Made by a program: the position numbers and the translations under genes
The notes under the pieces: model-generated
Told to the model about the DNA's origin: nothing
Seen by the model: the letters and a program-made list of their open reading frames with translations, nothing else
The model's database searches: none
NCBI GenBank assembly: GCA_902464175.1
Contig: CABQHZ010000097.1
Location: 1 to 6,445, forward strand
Source of the DNA: an uncultured Collinsella sp.
Lineage (GTDB): Bacteria > Actinomycetota > Coriobacteriia > Coriobacteriales > Coriobacteriaceae
Direction of reading: 5' to 3'
Length of the DNA stretch: 6,445 nucleotides
In this document: piece by piece, positions 5,590 to 6,445 of the stretch
Position numbering within the stretch: position 1 is the stretch's first letter
Layout of the letters: every line of letters begins with the position of its first letter

Positions 5590-5624
5590 GTTAGGAAACT
5601 CTGAAGTTGAGTGTCTCGGCTTCC

Positions 5625-6445
5625 TTAGGACAGATCCTCACCATTCGTTTCAATGACATGCTTGTACCAGTGAAAGCTCTTCTTTTTGGAACGCTTGAGG
5701 GTGCCGTTGCCTGCATCGTCGCGGTCGACATAGATAAAGCCGTAGCGCTTGGACATCTCGCCCGTGCCGGCAGACACCAGGTCGATCGGGCCCCAGGTGG
5801 TGTAGCCCAGCAGGTCAATGCCGTCCTCGGTCACCGCGTCGCGCATCGCGGCGATGTGCTGGCGCAGGTAGTCGATGCGGTAATCGTCGTTGATGGAGCC
5901 GTCCTCCTCGACAACGTCCTTGGCGCCCAGACCGTTCTCGACCACGAACAGCGGCTTCTGGTAACGGTCGTATAGGTCGTTGAGGGTGATGCGGAAGCCC
6001 AATGGGTCGATGGCCCAGCCCCACTGGCTCTGCTGCAGGTAGGGATTCTTGGCGCCAGCGAAGGCGTTGCCCTGGGTCCTCTCGACATCGGGGTTGTCGG
6101 CGCCGGCCGAGCAGCGGGTGCTGTAGTAGCTAAAGCTGATGAAGTCGACGGTGTTGGCGGCCAGGATCTCGCGGTCCTCGTCGGTCATGCCCACATCGAT
6201 GCCCAGACGCTCGAGCTTCTTGACGGCATAAGCCGGGTAATAGCCGCGGCTCTGGACATCGACAAAGAAGTAGTTGTCCTGGTTGTCGAGCTGGGCCTGG
6301 CGCACGTCGCCCGGACGGCAGCTGTAGGGGTAGTAGCTACCTGCGGCGAGCATGCAGCCGATCTTGACCTCGGGGTCGATCTCGTGGGCAATCTTGGTTG
6401 CCCAAGCGCTGGCGACGAGCTCGTTGTGGGCGGCCAGGTACTCGA
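5625..6445 (-). CDS. GH1 6-phospho-beta-glucosidase, C-terminal part (5' end outside window)
   Basis: The frame is open from the right edge to TAA at 5625-5627, giving 272 visible residues, roughly the last 55-60% of a family member of about 470-480 aa. It hydrolyses 6-phosphorylated beta-glucosides (cellobiose-, arbutin- or salicin-phosphate type) delivered by a PTS, in the cytoplasm. Seen directly: a start-side stretch H-N-E-L-V-A-S-A-W-A-T-K; K-I-G-C-M-L-A-A-G...Y-P-Y-S-C-R-P; F-I-S-F-S-Y-Y-S; the catalytic nucleophile Glu (codon 5937-5939) in F-V-V-E-N-G-L-G; and T-T-W-G-P-I-D-L-V-S-A-G-T-G-E-M-S-K-R-Y-G-F-I-Y-V-D. In that last block Lys and Tyr (codons 5748-5750 and 5742-5744) match the phosphate-binding residues that set 6-phospho enzymes apart from plain beta-glucosidases. 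The acid/base N-E-P motif lies outside the window. It is of the BglA/AscB type, and I cannot decide which symbol applies. The reading frame looks intact. Confidence 0.95.
   Translation of the reverse strand, partial: EYLAAHNELVASAWATKIAHEIDPEVKIGCMLAAGSYYPYSCRPGDVRQAQLDNQDNYFFVDVQSRGYYPAYAVKKLERLGIDVGMTDEDREILAANTVDFISFSYYSTRCSAGADNPDVERTQGNAFAGAKNPYLQQSQWGWAIDPLGFRITLNDLYDRYQKPLFVVENGLGAKDVVEEDGSINDDYRIDYLRQHIAAMRDAVTEDGIDLLGYTTWGPIDLVSAGTGEMSKRYGFIYVDRDDAGNGTLKRSKKKSFHWYKHVIETNGEDLS

Larger units (their letters stand above)
5277..5624. other. 348-base repeat-rich intergenic region upstream of the sensor operon
   Basis: No convincing gene lies here. It contains the terminator of the phospho-beta-glucosidase gene (5549-5589), a small palindrome with a GTCCCCA core (5503-5533), a long perfect inverted repeat (5430-5493), and two further GTCCCCA-type copies (5351-5390). 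The part next to 5276 should carry the operon promoter. The only candidate I see is a minus-strand TACACT (5286-5291) placed 9 bases before the ATG, with no recognisable -35 hexamer. Confidence 0.6.

Noticed and set aside
5549..6445. Regulatory link between the phospho-beta-glucosidase and the sensor operon (sugar sensing)
   Set aside because: They share a strand, but a strong terminator and a repeat-filled gap separate them, and nothing in the sequence shows a shared site.

Overview
The window is a GC-rich bacterial segment that reads most like a Coriobacteria/Actinomycetota gut bacterium, with a Collinsella-like genome as the best guess. That guess is inference. It rests on the GC-rich third positions, a C-terminal zinc-ribbon pair typical of small SPFH proteins, a 7TM-type sensor coupled to a LuxR-type regulator, and a GH1 phospho-beta-glucosidase. 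No 16S or other marker gene is present.

Layout from left to right. Positions 1-161 (+) hold the last 52 codons of a gene ending in two zinc ribbons, followed by a hairpin terminator. Positions 242-1084 (+) encode a secreted lipoprotein with a strong ribosome binding site and its own terminator. It converges on a three-gene minus-strand operon, whose promoter-distal end carries a second strong hairpin (1200-1240). Read in the direction of transcription, the operon runs: 5276-3393, an 8-TM membrane protein with a degenerate histidine-kinase tail; 3396-1897, an apparently intact histidine kinase; and 1900-1277, a NarL/FixJ response regulator. Both gene junctions are 4-base stop/start overlaps (GTGA and ATGA), so the three proteins are probably made together. 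Upstream of the operon, a 348-base gap (5277-5624) holds a large perfect inverted repeat, three copies of a short GTCCCCA-type repeat, and the terminator of the next gene. Positions 5625-6445 (-) are the C-terminal part of a GH1 6-phospho-beta-glucosidase that runs off the right edge.

The most interesting unit is the three-gene signalling operon. The first protein has the look of a 7TM-type sensor kinase (TND..H motif after the fifth membrane segment, coiled coil, remnants of the kinase core), but the expected phospho-accepting His, the N-box Asn and the Gly-rich box cannot be found. A plausible model is a pseudokinase receptor that senses a signal and modulates the intact kinase next to it, which then phosphorylates Asp54 of the response regulator. 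The lipoprotein, zinc-ribbon gene and glucosidase look like independent transcription units, because each is closed by its own terminator.
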